Shown: positions 35,457 through 45,137, counted from the stretch's first letter. The stretch is 64,000 nucleotides of DNA from JBBDQZ01 sp040905705 (GCA_040905705.1 JBBDQZ010000076.1:1-64000); one strand, 5' to 3'. Notes: a model not told the origin generated them from the letters alone. A program made the numbers and translations.

Positions 35457-35858
35457 TTAGAAATCGGCTTCGGGTGGATGCCCGGTCTCTTGGTGAATAT
35501 CGGTAACCGAAGGAGATTCAGGTTTTATGTGATTCTTCGGGATTTGCTGTACTTCTTTATCGATCCAGTCAAGGTACTCCCGATTGCCCATGATGATAGG
35601 CAACGCTATAATACACGGACAATCGTAGCTGTGTAGTTCTTTTATACGGGCTTCGAGTAACGGGAATGTTTTGGCAGTGGTTTTAGCAATGAGTATGACT
35701 TCCTGTTCTTTTTGCACACTATCTTTCCAATGGAATGATGATGACATGTTTTCGATGATGTTGGTGCAGGCCACCAGATGTTCCTGAATGATAACATTAC
35801 TTATATTTTTGGCCTCTTTTGTATCCGAGGTAGTGATGTAAACAAATACGTGGCTCAT
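35457..35858 (-). CDS. cutA: CutA-family divalent-cation tolerance protein
   Basis: A small cytoplasmic trimeric protein of the PII-like superfamily, 133 residues. It shows VFVYITTSDTKEAKNISNVIIQEHLVACTNI near the N-terminus, the metal-site region SSFHWKDSVQKEQEVILIAKT, and the HSYDCPCIIALPI motif. The C-terminal 25 residues beyond the fold are polar and probably disordered. CutA was linked genetically to copper tolerance in E. coli, but its molecular role is unsettled. It is the first gene of a pair with the crotonase. Confidence 0.93.
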   Translation of the reverse strand: MSHVFVYITTSDTKEAKNISNVIIQEHLVACTNIIENMSSSFHWKDSVQKEQEVILIAKTTAKTFPLLEARIKELHSYDCPCIIALPIIMGNREYLDWIDKEVQQIPKNHIKPESPSVTDIHQETGHPPEADF

Positions 35859-35961
35859 GATCTGTATTGTTGGTTAACCGATGAGACGATTCAAAAATAA
35901 TCATTCAATGATTAAGAGAAAAACAGTGGTTTTTTGTTCTTGCTCCAAGCATCGTGACTCA

Positions 35962-35990
35962 TTGAAAAAACGCATGTAATTTAGTATATT
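35962..35990 (+). promoter_or_regulatory. sigma70-like promoter of tRNA-Leu
   Basis: TTGAAA (35962-35967) and TATATT (35985-35990) are separated by exactly 17 bases. Transcription would start near 35997-36000, about 32 bases before the mature tRNA. This near-consensus arrangement is unusual against the weakly conserved promoters elsewhere in the window, as expected for a stable RNA gene. Confidence 0.65.
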
Positions 35991-36031
35991 ATCAGGCTAA
36001 ATCTGCGAATTTTTTACAGGTTTGGTGTGTT

Positions 36032-36116
36032 GCGAGAGTGGTGAAACTGGTAGACACGCTAGATTTAGGATCTAGTGCCGAAAGGCTTGGGGGTTCGAGT
36101 CCCCCCTCTCGTACCA
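36032..36116 (+). tRNA. tRNA-Leu (anticodon TAG)
   Basis: An 85-base class II tRNA with encoded CCA. The acceptor arms are GCGAGAG and CTCTCGT, the anticodon stem CTAGA/TCTAG surrounds loop TTTAGGA (anticodon TAG), and a long variable arm (TGCCGAAAGGCTT region) is followed by the T-arm GGGGG-TTCGAGT-CCCCC. The first acceptor pair is G-U, as in the tRNA-Arg of this window. It lies 88 bases upstream of the trigger factor gene and has its own promoter. Confidence 0.96.
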
Positions 36117-36204
36117 TATGCGTAGATGCATTAAGATTAACAGCTACCGGCTTTCCCAGAAGTGTTTTATGCAACTATTTATGAACCTTATACAAAATTG
36201 ATAA

Positions 36205-37512
36205 GTGAATATATCCGTACAAGATAAAAGTAACAGTAATGTTGATAAAATTCTTACCATTTCAGCGACACGGGAAGAACTGAAACCCCGGTTTGAAAAA
36301 GCGTATCGGGAATACAGGAAAAAAATCAATATGCCGGGTTTTCGTCCCGGTCAAATGCCGGTGTCTATCATTAAAAAGCGTTTTGGCAAAGAGATAGAAT
36401 CGGAAGAAATCAACAATTATATCCAGGAAGTGTTCAAGGATGAAGTGGTTCCGAAATACGAACCGGTCGGTGAGCCAAGATTCGAAGAACTGAAATGGGA
36501 AGATGGAGAGCTGGAGGCAAAAATCGAGATCGGGGTCAAGCCGGACTTACAGCTTGCGGAGATATCTGCCATAACAGTTGATAAAATGGTACATGATGTC
36601 ACGGAAGAGGAAGTTGAGGAGGAAGTGAAGAAATCACTTGAGCGCGGAGGTACATGGAAGGAGACCGATAAACCCATTCATGCTAAAAACAGGGTTACCG
36701 TTGATGCTACTCCGGTTGACAAGAACGGAGAACTACGAAAAGACGGGATCGACACCGATAAGGAAATTGATTTGAATGAGGACGAAAACGAGGTGTTCAG
36801 GAAAGCGCTCGAAGGGAAAAAACGCGGCGATGAGGTGGAAGTGTCTCTTGGGGAAGGAAAAGACCGGGAGACTTTCAATCTGGTAGTGAAAAAGGTTACG
36901 GAACTTGAAATTCCTGAGCTAAACGAAAGCTTTGTTAAGGAAGCGACCAAGGGGGAAGTATCATCAGTTGAAGATTATCGCAGCCAGATCAAAAGCAGAA
37001 TCCAGAATTATTATGATCAGGTTTCCGGTGATATGGTACGGCAAGAGATCATGGATGCACTGATCGAAAAACATCCCGATATTGAAGTGCCCGAATTGGT
37101 GTTGAAGAAATTTCAGGATGCTTATCTGGAACAAATGAAGCAACAGCAACAGGGCCAGCCCCTTCCGGAGGATTTTGACGAAGAGGCGTACCGTGAGTCG
37201 GTTAAAGATGATGCCGAACGGGAAGCCCGCTGGGCGTTTATCATGGATGAGCTGGAAAAGAAATATGAAGATGTGGAAATTACCCCGGAAGATGTGGATG
37301 TCAGACTTGCTTCCGAAGCAGCACGATATGGATTACCGGTTGAAATGGTGAAGAACTTTTACTCGCAGTCGGGCGATCAGCTTGAGAATCTCCGACGCAA
37401 TATCCGAACCGATAAGTTGTTTGATCGTGTGATAGAGGAAATTAAGCTGAACGAACTTGACAAAGAGGCGTATCAGGAAAAAAAGAAAAAAGAACATAAC
37501 GATAAAAACTAA
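36205..37512 (+). CDS. tig: trigger factor
   Basis: This ribosome-associated chaperone protects nascent chains at the tunnel exit. The 435-residue protein begins at GTG. The N-terminal domain (1-140) carries the ribosome-docking signature as GFRPGQMP (46-53), a variant of GFRxGKxP with Gln for Lys. The middle domain (150-240) corresponds to the FKBP-type PPIase but is weakly conserved, and the long helical C-terminal arms are typical. It is followed after 2 bases by clpP, and clpX comes next: the classic tig-clpP-clpX order. Confidence 0.96.
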   Translation: MNISVQDKSNSNVDKILTISATREELKPRFEKAYREYRKKINMPGFRPGQMPVSIIKKRFGKEIESEEINNYIQEVFKDEVVPKYEPVGEPRFEELKWEDGELEAKIEIGVKPDLQLAEISAITVDKMVHDVTEEEVEEEVKKSLERGGTWKETDKPIHAKNRVTVDATPVDKNGELRKDGIDTDKEIDLNEDENEVFRKALEGKKRGDEVEVSLGEGKDRETFNLVVKKVTELEIPELNESFVKEATKGEVSSVEDYRSQIKSRIQNYYDQVSGDMVRQEIMDALIEKHPDIEVPELVLKKFQDAYLEQMKQQQQGQPLPEDFDEEAYRESVKDDAEREARWAFIMDELEKKYEDVEITPEDVDVRLASEAARYGLPVEMVKNFYSQSGDQLENLRRNIRTDKLFDRVIEEIKLNELDKEAYQEKKKKEHNDKN

Positions 37513-37514
37513 AA

Positions 37515-38177
37515 ATGAGCTACTGGAACCAACAACCCTTGATTGATCACGAAAGCTTTTCCGGCACGGTGCCCCAAAATAGCCTGATTCCAATGGTTAT
37601 TGAGACTACCAACCGGGGAGAACGGGCCTACGACATCTATTCCAGGCTATTGAAAGACAGGATTATCATCCTCGGTACACCAATCAATGATGCCGTTGCA
37701 AGTTCCATTGTAGCTCAAATGCTATTTCTGGAGTCTGACGACGCTGACAAGGATATTAACCTGTATATTAACAGTCCGGGGGGCGTCGTTTCCTCAGGCA
37801 TGGCCATATACGATACCATGCAACATGTCCGTTGTGAAGTCTCGACGATTTGTATGGGGATGGCCGCATCCATGGGTGCTGTCCTGCTGACAGCCGGAAC
37901 CCAAGGAAAACGGTCTATGCTCCGTCATTCGCGGGTAATGCTTCACCAACCTTTGGGTGGAACGCAGGGTCAGGCCAGCGACATTGAAATTGAGGCCAAG
38001 GAAATCATACGAATCAAACAGACACTGAGTGAAATTGTGGCAAAACATTCAGGGAAAAAAGTGGAGCAGATCATCAAGGATTCAGATCGAAACAAGTGGA
38101 TGGATGCTGATGAAACACTGGAATATGGATTGGTAGACAGGATTTTGGAGCGAACTTCAGATAAAAAGAAATCTTAA
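37515..38177 (+). CDS. clpP: ClpP protease subunit with Asn at the catalytic Asp position
   Basis: The 220-residue peptidase forms the tetradecamer that degrades unfolded or SsrA-tagged proteins delivered by ClpX. Ser119 (GMAASMG) and His144 (RVMLHQPLGG) are normal. The position of the third triad residue, Asp171 of E. coli (ERDRFL), is Asn193 in DRNKWM here. The DNA reads GAT CGA AAC AAG TGG, so it is not a translation artefact. A similar Asn is known from Listeria ClpP1, where activity is altered. The handle region and hydrophobic axial residues look normal. It sits between tig and clpX. Confidence 0.95.
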   Translation: MSYWNQQPLIDHESFSGTVPQNSLIPMVIETTNRGERAYDIYSRLLKDRIIILGTPINDAVASSIVAQMLFLESDDADKDINLYINSPGGVVSSGMAIYDTMQHVRCEVSTICMGMAASMGAVLLTAGTQGKRSMLRHSRVMLHQPLGGTQGQASDIEIEAKEIIRIKQTLSEIVAKHSGKKVEQIIKDSDRNKWMDADETLEYGLVDRILERTSDKKKS

Positions 38178-38302
38178 ATGAGAAATATCCATGGTGTAAG
38201 CAAATGATACACAGGGAGATGTTTTAGCCACTGATGCTCCATGTGTTTTTGTGAATCAGAAAAATTTAAATACAGGTAATATCAAATCAGATACCCGGTT
38301 GT

Positions 38303-39544
38303 ATGAGTGATCAGGAAAATAAAATTCGCTGTTCTTTTTGCGGAAGATCCAGCCATGAAGTTAACAGCATGGTAGCTGGTCCGAATGTCTATATCTGTGA
38401 TCAATGTATTACAGATGCTTCCGGCATTGTTAAGAGTGACTTGTCGGTTGAAAGTAAAAAAGAGCATGACTTTCAAATTAATCTCAAGCCGATCGAGATC
38501 AAGGCTCACCTGGATGAGTATGTAATTGATCAGGAAGAGCCCAAAAAAACGTTGGCAGTGGCTGTGTATAATCACTATAAACGCATCGCGAGCCCTGAAT
38601 TCAGTGATGATGATGCCGAGATTGAAAAAAGCAATGTTGTACTTCTGGGACCGACCGGTTCGGGAAAGACATTGCTGGCACGTACTCTGGCCGGAATTAT
38701 TGATGTACCGTTTTGTATTGCTGATGCAACAGCTCTGACAGAAGCCGGCTATGTCGGAGAAGATGTTGAAAGTATTTTGTCCAATTTGTTGCAAGCAGCC
38801 GACTATGATGTCGAACGTGCCGAACGGGGCATTGTTTATATCGACGAAATGGACAAGGTTGCACGGAAAGGGGACAACCCCTCGATTACCAGGGATGTCT
38901 CCGGCGAAGGTGTTCAGCAGGCGCTGCTGAAAATTCTGGAAGGCACCACCGCCAATGTTCCACCGAAAGGTGGACGTAAACACCCGGAGCAGAGCTTTAT
39001 TACCATCGATACCAGGAATATCCTGTTTGTATGTGGCGGCGCCTTTGAAGGATTAAATGAGATCATTTCACGCCGGCTATCCGTCAGCAGTATGGGTTTT
39101 ACGGCAGACAATCAGAGTAAATTCGATAAGGACGATCCTCACATTTTTACGTATGTAGAGCCGGAAGATCTGCAGAAATACGGTTTGATTCCGGAATTGA
39201 TCGGTCGGCTTCCTATCATTTCCGGCTTGGAGGAACTGTCTGAAGAGGCCATGATCAATATTTTGATAAAACCAAAAAATGCGATTGTCAAACAGTACAG
39301 GAAGCTTTTCCGAATGGAGGGGGTCGAACTTGAATTTGAAGAAGAAGCCCTGAAAGAAGTGGTCAGACAAGCCATGAAACGAAAGACCGGCGCGCGCGGA
39401 CTTCGTTCGATTATGGAGCGTGCCATGCTCGATATTATGTTTACACTGCCCACCCTGAAGAATATTGAGCGATGCATTATAACAAAAGATACAATCGCTT
39501 CATTTATGCCTCCGGTATATAAAAAGCGAAAAGCTTCGGCTTGA
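38303..39544 (+). CDS. clpX: ClpX, ATP-dependent unfoldase of ClpXP
   Basis: A 413-residue AAA+ protein. The N-terminal zinc domain keeps all four cysteines (CSFCGRSS and CDQC). Walker A is GPTGSGKT, the pore loop GYVGED, Walker B IVYIDEMDK, and the sensor and C-terminal arms follow with KRKTGARGLRSIMERAML. The loop contacting ClpP reads MGF (in SSMGFTAD) instead of IGF. It lies 125 bases after clpP, so it may share its transcript or have its own promoter. Confidence 0.97.
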   Translation: MSDQENKIRCSFCGRSSHEVNSMVAGPNVYICDQCITDASGIVKSDLSVESKKEHDFQINLKPIEIKAHLDEYVIDQEEPKKTLAVAVYNHYKRIASPEFSDDDAEIEKSNVVLLGPTGSGKTLLARTLAGIIDVPFCIADATALTEAGYVGEDVESILSNLLQAADYDVERAERGIVYIDEMDKVARKGDNPSITRDVSGEGVQQALLKILEGTTANVPPKGGRKHPEQSFITIDTRNILFVCGGAFEGLNEIISRRLSVSSMGFTADNQSKFDKDDPHIFTYVEPEDLQKYGLIPELIGRLPIISGLEELSEEAMINILIKPKNAIVKQYRKLFRMEGVELEFEEEALKEVVRQAMKRKTGARGLRSIMERAMLDIMFTLPTLKNIERCIITKDTIASFMPPVYKKRKASA

Positions 39545-39664
39545 CAACCCTCCACTTAAATGCACATCAACGATTCGAAATAGAGCATGTGAGCGACTCG
39601 TTATATAAAAAAAGTTTCATTAGCTTGATCTGATGGAAATAATTTTTACTAACGAATCAATACC

Positions 39665-40993
39665 ATGCTATTCAACAGCATTTCGAACCGGATCAAGGGG
39701 ACTCTGGTTCTCCTGTTGATCTTAACTGCGATCAGTTCGTTTGTATACACCCAGTTTTTGATCGAAAAGATCCGTGAAAAAGAAAGATCCAGTGTCGAGT
39801 TGTGGGCACGGGCGATGGAGCACAACAGCAAGCCTCATTACCAGGAGACCAGAAATGAGCTTGAAGCGGTAATGATGGAGGTTATGGAGAATAATGCAAT
39901 CGGAGAGGCGAACAAGATACGATGGGCGCGTACTCTTCAAAGAGCGAATTCCGATCTTGCCAATTCATCTCTGGAATTTGTTGCTTCGGAATTGATCATC
40001 AAGAACCGATTTGAAATACCATCGGTGGTGGTGAATGAGGACCGGGAAATTCTCCACTCCCGGAATACGGGAAACCGGCCACTTGATGATAACATCATTG
40101 CCGAGTACGCTTCATTAAACGATCCGATCCGGATCGAACTTGGCGCAGGTGACATGATTCAAAACCAATTTGTATATTATGGAGATAGCGGGATCATCCG
40201 GACGCTTCAGTTTTTCCCCTATGTCCAGTTCGGTTTATTGGCCCTGTTTCTGGGAATGGGGTATGTGAGTCTCAGTAGCCTCAAAAGGATAGAACAGTCC
40301 AGTTTGTGGGTAGGTATGGCAAAAGAAGCAGCGCATCAACTTGGTACCCCTCTGTCGAGTTTGTATGGCTGGATCGCTCTTCTTAGAGATCAGGTCAATG
40401 ACCAGGAAGCCCTTGCTATCGTACACGAAATTTCCAGTGATCTTCAGCGTATGCAGACGGTAGCTGAACGCTTCAACAAGATCGGATCACAACCGGAGCT
40501 CAAACCGAAAAAACCGGTCCCGATTATTCGTCAGGTGATAAATTATCTTGAAAAGCGTATGCCACAGCTTGGAACACATGTTTCTTTAAAGCTTGATGCA
40601 CGGTCGGATCAACGAATCGCTATCAGTCCGGAGCTTTTTGCCTGGGCTATTGAGAATTTATTGAAAAACGCTCTTGATGCAATTGATCCGGAAAGCAGGG
40701 ATCCCAGTGTTAATATTGTTACGTATGTTCAAAATAACCAATACGTGATAGACGTCACAGATACCGGAAAGGGGATAGAAAAAAAATACCTTGGTGAAGT
40801 ATTTACGCCAGGTTACAGCACCAAAAGGCGTGGCTGGGGGCTGGGGCTGAGTCTGACCCGCAGGATTGTGAATGATTACCATAAGGGAAAAATATTTGTA
40901 TATAAATCCACGCCTGGTCAGGGAACGACCTTCCGGTTGATGTTTCCGGTACCTGATGAAAAAAAAGCCACAGGTCAATTGCCCATATTTTGA
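39665..40993 (+). CDS. membrane sensor histidine kinase
   Basis: A 442-residue kinase with two transmembrane helices (about 11-30 and 180-200) flanking a periplasmic sensor domain of about 150 residues. No HAMP domain is obvious. The dimerisation domain has AHQLGTPLSSLYGW (phospho-acceptor His), and the ATPase domain shows NLLKNALDAI, DTGKGI and GWGLGLSLTRRIV. The response partner is not adjacent; PorX at 27.7 kb is one candidate, because PorY kinases are similarly shaped. Its last 19 bases overlap the end of the convergent LysM gene. Confidence 0.9.
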   Translation: MLFNSISNRIKGTLVLLLILTAISSFVYTQFLIEKIREKERSSVELWARAMEHNSKPHYQETRNELEAVMMEVMENNAIGEANKIRWARTLQRANSDLANSSLEFVASELIIKNRFEIPSVVVNEDREILHSRNTGNRPLDDNIIAEYASLNDPIRIELGAGDMIQNQFVYYGDSGIIRTLQFFPYVQFGLLALFLGMGYVSLSSLKRIEQSSLWVGMAKEAAHQLGTPLSSLYGWIALLRDQVNDQEALAIVHEISSDLQRMQTVAERFNKIGSQPELKPKKPVPIIRQVINYLEKRMPQLGTHVSLKLDARSDQRIAISPELFAWAIENLLKNALDAIDPESRDPSVNIVTYVQNNQYVIDVTDTGKGIEKKYLGEVFTPGYSTKRRGWGLGLSLTRRIVNDYHKGKIFVYKSTPGQGTTFRLMFPVPDEKKATGQLPIF

Positions 40994-42189
40994 TGCACAT
41001 TTGCAATAAACACGCTGGAGCCGGTGAAATCAAGTGCACGAAAAGCGGCACCCGAAAGCAATAAGCGGTTTTCCGTAGTTCGGTCGTTGATCAATACAAA
41101 AACACCACGTCCATTTTCAGGATTTTCTACATAGATAACAGATCCAAGGGATAATGAAGGGTGTGCCGCTGTCATAGCGTTAGGGTTATAAAGTTCTCCG
41201 CTGGTTGTGGTGCTCCCCCGGGAATCATCGGAATACCTGGAAACACTGAGCTGCTCAGATCCCTGCTCGGAAATATGGGACCTGTAGGGATTTCTTTGCG
41301 CGGAAGTGGCCGGAAGTAAAAGGGTTACTTCATCTCCGGGACGTATATTCGAAACGGAAACCCCGGGATTTAAGGACCGAAACTCGGCAATATCCATCTT
41401 GTGATACTGAAGAATTTGCTGGATGGTGTCCTGTTCACTGATGACATATCTGACAAATTTACCTTGCGGACTGCTTTCCATGTCCCATTCCGCCGTGACA
41501 GAAGGTGGGGGCTGCGGGCTGCGGCGTACGCGAAGCTCCTGGCCAACAAGCAGCTGCATATCATCTATCCCATTTATTTCCTGTAGCTCTTCGACGCTCA
41601 TATTGAATTGCGAGGCAATCCGGTATAACGTATCTCCGGGCCGTACTTCATATAAAGCCGGACCTCCATCTGTTGTGAAAACGGAATCGTTTTCATCTGT
41701 AACTGCGTTAGCCGGGGTTTCCCGATCCGGATCCGGTTGTTCGAGATCATCAGGATCAGCCTGGCCCTGTTCGCTCTGAACATATTCCATAGCCGGTATT
41801 CGTATCGTCAATTCCTGGCCAATGGAAATAGAATAGTTTTCAAGATCGTTCCAGGCTTGAATTTCTTCGACCGAAGCACCGTACATACGGGAAATTCGAA
41901 AAAGGGTCTGACCGGCTTCAACCGTATGGATGATGACATTAAATTCGGAATCACTATCAGGATCATTGATGGTTTCTGATGGAGTGCCACTTCCCACTAC
42001 GAGTCGTTGACCTACATGTATGGTATTATCGTCCAGGTTATTCCATTCCCGGAGTTGTTGTACAGAGACATCATATTCCCGGGAGACGCTGAACAGGGTT
42101 TCACCAGCCCGTACAGTATGCGTGGGGATCTGGGCGACAGCGATTGTCCCTACCAAAATAAAGCAGACGAATAGAACTATTTTATACAT
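40975..42189 (-). CDS. LysM-repeat protein with RlpA-like C-terminal domain
   Basis: A secreted protein of about 404 residues that should bind peptidoglycan. The start at 42189 is chosen because AGGAT precedes it. A signal peptide (about 1-20) is followed by four LysM domains (near 24-68, 85-130, 180-224 and 242-290), e.g. HTVRAGETLFSVSREYDVSV. Ser/Glu-rich linkers separate them. The C-terminal 90 residues match an RlpA-type double-psi beta-barrel: TTTSGELYNP, TAAHPSLSLGS and INDRTTENR. The Asp of the GExFD motif reads Asn and the later DLS Asp is missing, so lytic activity is doubtful. It is convergent with the histidine kinase. Confidence 0.85.
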   Translation of the reverse strand: MYKIVLFVCFILVGTIAVAQIPTHTVRAGETLFSVSREYDVSVQQLREWNNLDDNTIHVGQRLVVGSGTPSETINDPDSDSEFNVIIHTVEAGQTLFRISRMYGASVEEIQAWNDLENYSISIGQELTIRIPAMEYVQSEQGQADPDDLEQPDPDRETPANAVTDENDSVFTTDGGPALYEVRPGDTLYRIASQFNMSVEELQEINGIDDMQLLVGQELRVRRSPQPPPSVTAEWDMESSPQGKFVRYVISEQDTIQQILQYHKMDIAEFRSLNPGVSVSNIRPGDEVTLLLPATSAQRNPYRSHISEQGSEQLSVSRYSDDSRGSTTTSGELYNPNAMTAAHPSLSLGSVIYVENPENGRGVFVLINDRTTENRLLLSGAAFRALDFTGSSVFIANVHQNMGN

Positions 42190-42211
42190 TAACAGATCCT
42201 GTTTATATAAT

Positions 42212-42532
42212 TTACTCCTCATTCAAATCCTTTAGTGCCTGTTCCAGCTCCGAGGCAGCGTGTAAGTCATTCTCATTCTGTGCAACAGAAATTCCAGCAA
42301 TAAACGTAGTGGATGCTTTTTTATGTTCACCCGATTGCTGGTATAGCTTTCCGAGGTGATAGTAAACGCCTACATACCCCGGATGATGATCACGTATATA
42401 CTCAAAATGCGATCGAGCTGTATTGACATCATCCAATTTCAGGTGCTCCAGTGCAAGCGCGAAACGGGAGAAGCTGTCGTTGGAATCCTCGTTAAGAAAT
42501 TCCTGTAGTTTAGCGATTCGTTGCTGACTCAT
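42212..42532 (-). CDS. small TPR protein
   Basis: A 106-residue soluble protein with three TPR-like helical hairpins (about 15-95). The clearest is HPGYVGVYYHLGKLYQQSGEHKKASTTF, where TPR consensus residues A/G, L/Y and P sit at the expected spacing. There is no signal peptide, so it is probably cytoplasmic. It lies just upstream of the LysM gene on the same strand (22 bases), so they may be co-transcribed. A binding partner cannot be named. Confidence 0.75.
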   Translation of the reverse strand: MSQQRIAKLQEFLNEDSNDSFSRFALALEHLKLDDVNTARSHFEYIRDHHPGYVGVYYHLGKLYQQSGEHKKASTTFIAGISVAQNENDLHAASELEQALKDLNEE

Positions 42533-42630
42533 CTCTTATCGGTTTTTATAACGTCGAACACGGCAATTTGAGGATCACATGAAAAGGAGTTTTCAACCAA
42601 CAAGAAGTTATTTATTATAACGAAATACGA

Positions 42631-43809
42631 TTATGATACGTATCGTTCCAAAATTTCTTCCATGGAATCACCGCCGAACTTTTCGAGGAAAGCGTTTGCG
42701 AGAACAGGAGCTATGACATTTTCCACAACCACCAGTGCACGTGGTAAAGCGCAGACGTCGGAGCGTTCATAACGGGTATCTTGATTTTTTTTTGTGACAA
42801 TGTCCACTGTTCCAAGGGGTTTCAACATGGTAGGTATCGGTTTCATCACACCACGGATGATCAACGGCATTCCAGTGGTGACGCCTCCTTCCATACCACC
42901 GGCCCGGTTGGTTTTCCGGCCATAATGTTCGTTTTCCCAGGTAATTTCGTCGTGGACTTGATGACCGTGACGTTTTCCCGCTTCAAAACCGATTCCGATC
43001 TCAACGCCTTTCATCGCCTGTGTACTCATAACCGCCTGGCACAATAGTCCTTCCAGTTTACGGTCCCAGTGAACATATGAACCAAGTCCGGCCGGAAGCC
43101 CGGTCACAATAATTTCGTAAATACCCCCAAGCGAGCTGCCTGCTTTTCTTCGTACTTTGATTTCCTCAATCATCTTTTTCGAGAGGGATTTATCAAGGCA
43201 ACGTACTTCTGAGGTATCTGCTATTTCCGACAAATTTTCGCCGTTATTATCTTTAACCAGAGGGTCGGCACATGCTCGTACTTCTTCCCATGAAGTGTAT
43301 CCGCTTTCCCCTATTTGGATTACATGCCCTCCAATCCGGATACCGAATGAGCGGAGAAGCTCTCTTGCCGTTGCGCAACAGGCGACCCTCATAGCCGTTT
43401 CTCTGGCGCTTGAACGTTCTATAACAGGCCGAATGTCATCAAATCGATATTTCTGGATTCCGACAAGATCCGCATGACCGGGCCTGGGAACGGTGATTTT
43501 TTCGATAGTTTCCGATAAGGGAACGGGCGACATTACTTTTGGCCAGTCTGCCGCATCTTTTTTATATGCTTTGTTCACCATTTTCAGGGCGACAGGGTGG
43601 CCCATGGTCTTACCGAATCGCACCCCGGAAATAATCTCGGCAGCATCCTCTTCAAAAACCATGCGTCCTCCCCGGCCGTAGCCTTGCTGACGGCGGGCGA
43701 GTTGTTTGGCAATTACTTCCTTTGAAAGGGGTAGCCCGGCCGGTAGTCCCTCTATAATGCCGATAAGTTCAGGTCCGTGTGATTCACCGGCTGTTAAATA
43801 ACGAATCAT
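42631..43809 (-). CDS. aroC: chorismate synthase
   Basis: The FMN-dependent enzyme that converts 5-enolpyruvylshikimate-3-phosphate to chorismate, the precursor of aromatic amino acids. The 392-residue protein starts MIRYLTAGESHGPELIGIIEG and contains RPGHADL, RSSARETAMRVA and GGMEGGVTTGMPLIIRG. Length and motifs are typical. It is upstream of the TPR/LysM pair, about 100 bases away, so co-transcription is possible but not shown. Confidence 0.97.
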   Translation of the reverse strand: MIRYLTAGESHGPELIGIIEGLPAGLPLSKEVIAKQLARRQQGYGRGGRMVFEEDAAEIISGVRFGKTMGHPVALKMVNKAYKKDAADWPKVMSPVPLSETIEKITVPRPGHADLVGIQKYRFDDIRPVIERSSARETAMRVACCATARELLRSFGIRIGGHVIQIGESGYTSWEEVRACADPLVKDNNGENLSEIADTSEVRCLDKSLSKKMIEEIKVRRKAGSSLGGIYEIIVTGLPAGLGSYVHWDRKLEGLLCQAVMSTQAMKGVEIGIGFEAGKRHGHQVHDEITWENEHYGRKTNRAGGMEGGVTTGMPLIIRGVMKPIPTMLKPLGTVDIVTKKNQDTRYERSDVCALPRALVVVENVIAPVLANAFLEKFGGDSMEEILERYVS

Positions 43810-44020
43810 CAGAAATAAATTAATGGATGCAGATTGGTGTTATCAGAAAGGAAATATAGGAAATTCCGGCCAGAAGTATGTGCTCGCCGGATCATGGAAA
43901 TGGATTAACACGAATAAAAATCGAAGAAAATCCATGTCATTATAGCGAAAAAGAGCAATAATGGCGATGGATCCCAGTTGAATGTGAAGATTAACGGGTA
44001 GTCACAGATGCCCGCAGACA

Positions 44021-45022
44021 TCAGAAATAGGTACTCATATTCAGCTGCATCAGCCCTCCGGTCTCGCTATAGGAAGTGCGGCTGAAATCAATTCGAATTT
44101 CACGAATTACAAAACCGATCCCGAAACTGATTCCGGAGAAATCGATTCGACGATCGGTTTTTAGCTCCTCGTTCATGAGCCGGTCATAACCCAGCCGCAG
44201 GGTTACATTTTCAGAAAGCAGAATTTCTCCCCCCAGCCGCAGATGCCGAAAAAAATTTTTGGTAAAACCCGGAGCTTCTTCATCGTCAAAGACGGGTATT
44301 TCCCAACGATTCAGGGAATGCATGGCGAGATTAAAGCGTAATGGAAGATGTTGTAGTTGATGAGTTATTCCGACGGTGATGTTAAAAGGCACAGCTTCCG
44401 AAGATTCATCAAACTTCGTCAGCTGAATACCAAGATTCCTGAAGGAAGCTCCGGCACGGGTAAAGTCATTATTGAAGCTGTAGTAAAAGCCTCCGAATAT
44501 AGCTGCAGCTGAAGATCGGTATGTGTCATAACGGCTTATAATAATTTGTGTGCCGATTCCTGCCTGGAGTCCGTTTAAAAGAGGGCGGGAGATGGCCGTT
44601 CCCCAGGAAAAATCGTATGCACTAAAGGAGCCTTGCTCATTGCCGTCACTGTTCAATCGTGTGAATTCCCCATAATTGACAAAACGAATGCCTGTTGCAA
44701 ACGTACCTATTCCATTCATATCATAAGAAAAAGCGGCTATACCGAGATAAATATCCGAGAGATGATTAAGGTAGGATACAGAAAACTGTTTATGAGTTGA
44801 TTTGTTTAGATATGCCGGATTGGTAGTAAATAACGAGACACCCCCTTCATCCAGTGAAACATGATTGCCCCCGAGTGCGGCAGTACGGGCAGATTCCGTA
44901 ACATTCAAAAAGCCGAAAACGGTTTCGCTTCCGATTTGTGCTATTGAAACATTGACGAATGAGAATACCAGAAAAACAGGAATAGAAATCTTTTTCACAC
45001 AACGATATAAAATTTTATTCAT
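44021..45022 (-). CDS. porQ: PorQ-type T9SS outer-membrane protein
   Basis: A predicted outer-membrane beta-barrel of the PorV/PorQ (FadL-like) group, about 333 residues. The start at 45022 follows GCAGG by a normal spacing and gives a signal peptide of about 28 residues ending near VSIAQ. The mature start GSETVFGFLNVTESARTAALGGNHVSL is the hallmark of PorQ, and amphipathic strands run to the C-terminal aromatic residue. PorQ is a T9SS component in Porphyromonas and Cytophaga-type bacteria. It is divergent from the mla operon. Confidence 0.85.
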   Translation of the reverse strand: MNKILYRCVKKISIPVFLVFSFVNVSIAQIGSETVFGFLNVTESARTAALGGNHVSLDEGGVSLFTTNPAYLNKSTHKQFSVSYLNHLSDIYLGIAAFSYDMNGIGTFATGIRFVNYGEFTRLNSDGNEQGSFSAYDFSWGTAISRPLLNGLQAGIGTQIIISRYDTYRSSAAAIFGGFYYSFNNDFTRAGASFRNLGIQLTKFDESSEAVPFNITVGITHQLQHLPLRFNLAMHSLNRWEIPVFDDEEAPGFTKNFFRHLRLGGEILLSENVTLRLGYDRLMNEELKTDRRIDFSGISFGIGFVIREIRIDFSRTSYSETGGLMQLNMSTYF

Positions 45023-45137
45023 TAACTTGAACCTGCAAGACAAGAGGATGTAAACAGAATTAGTTTTTGAAAAAGTTTATTGCCAGTGCGATATTCGATC
45101 GTACACGGTCTCCAAATAAAAGGTAAAACGGCATTTT

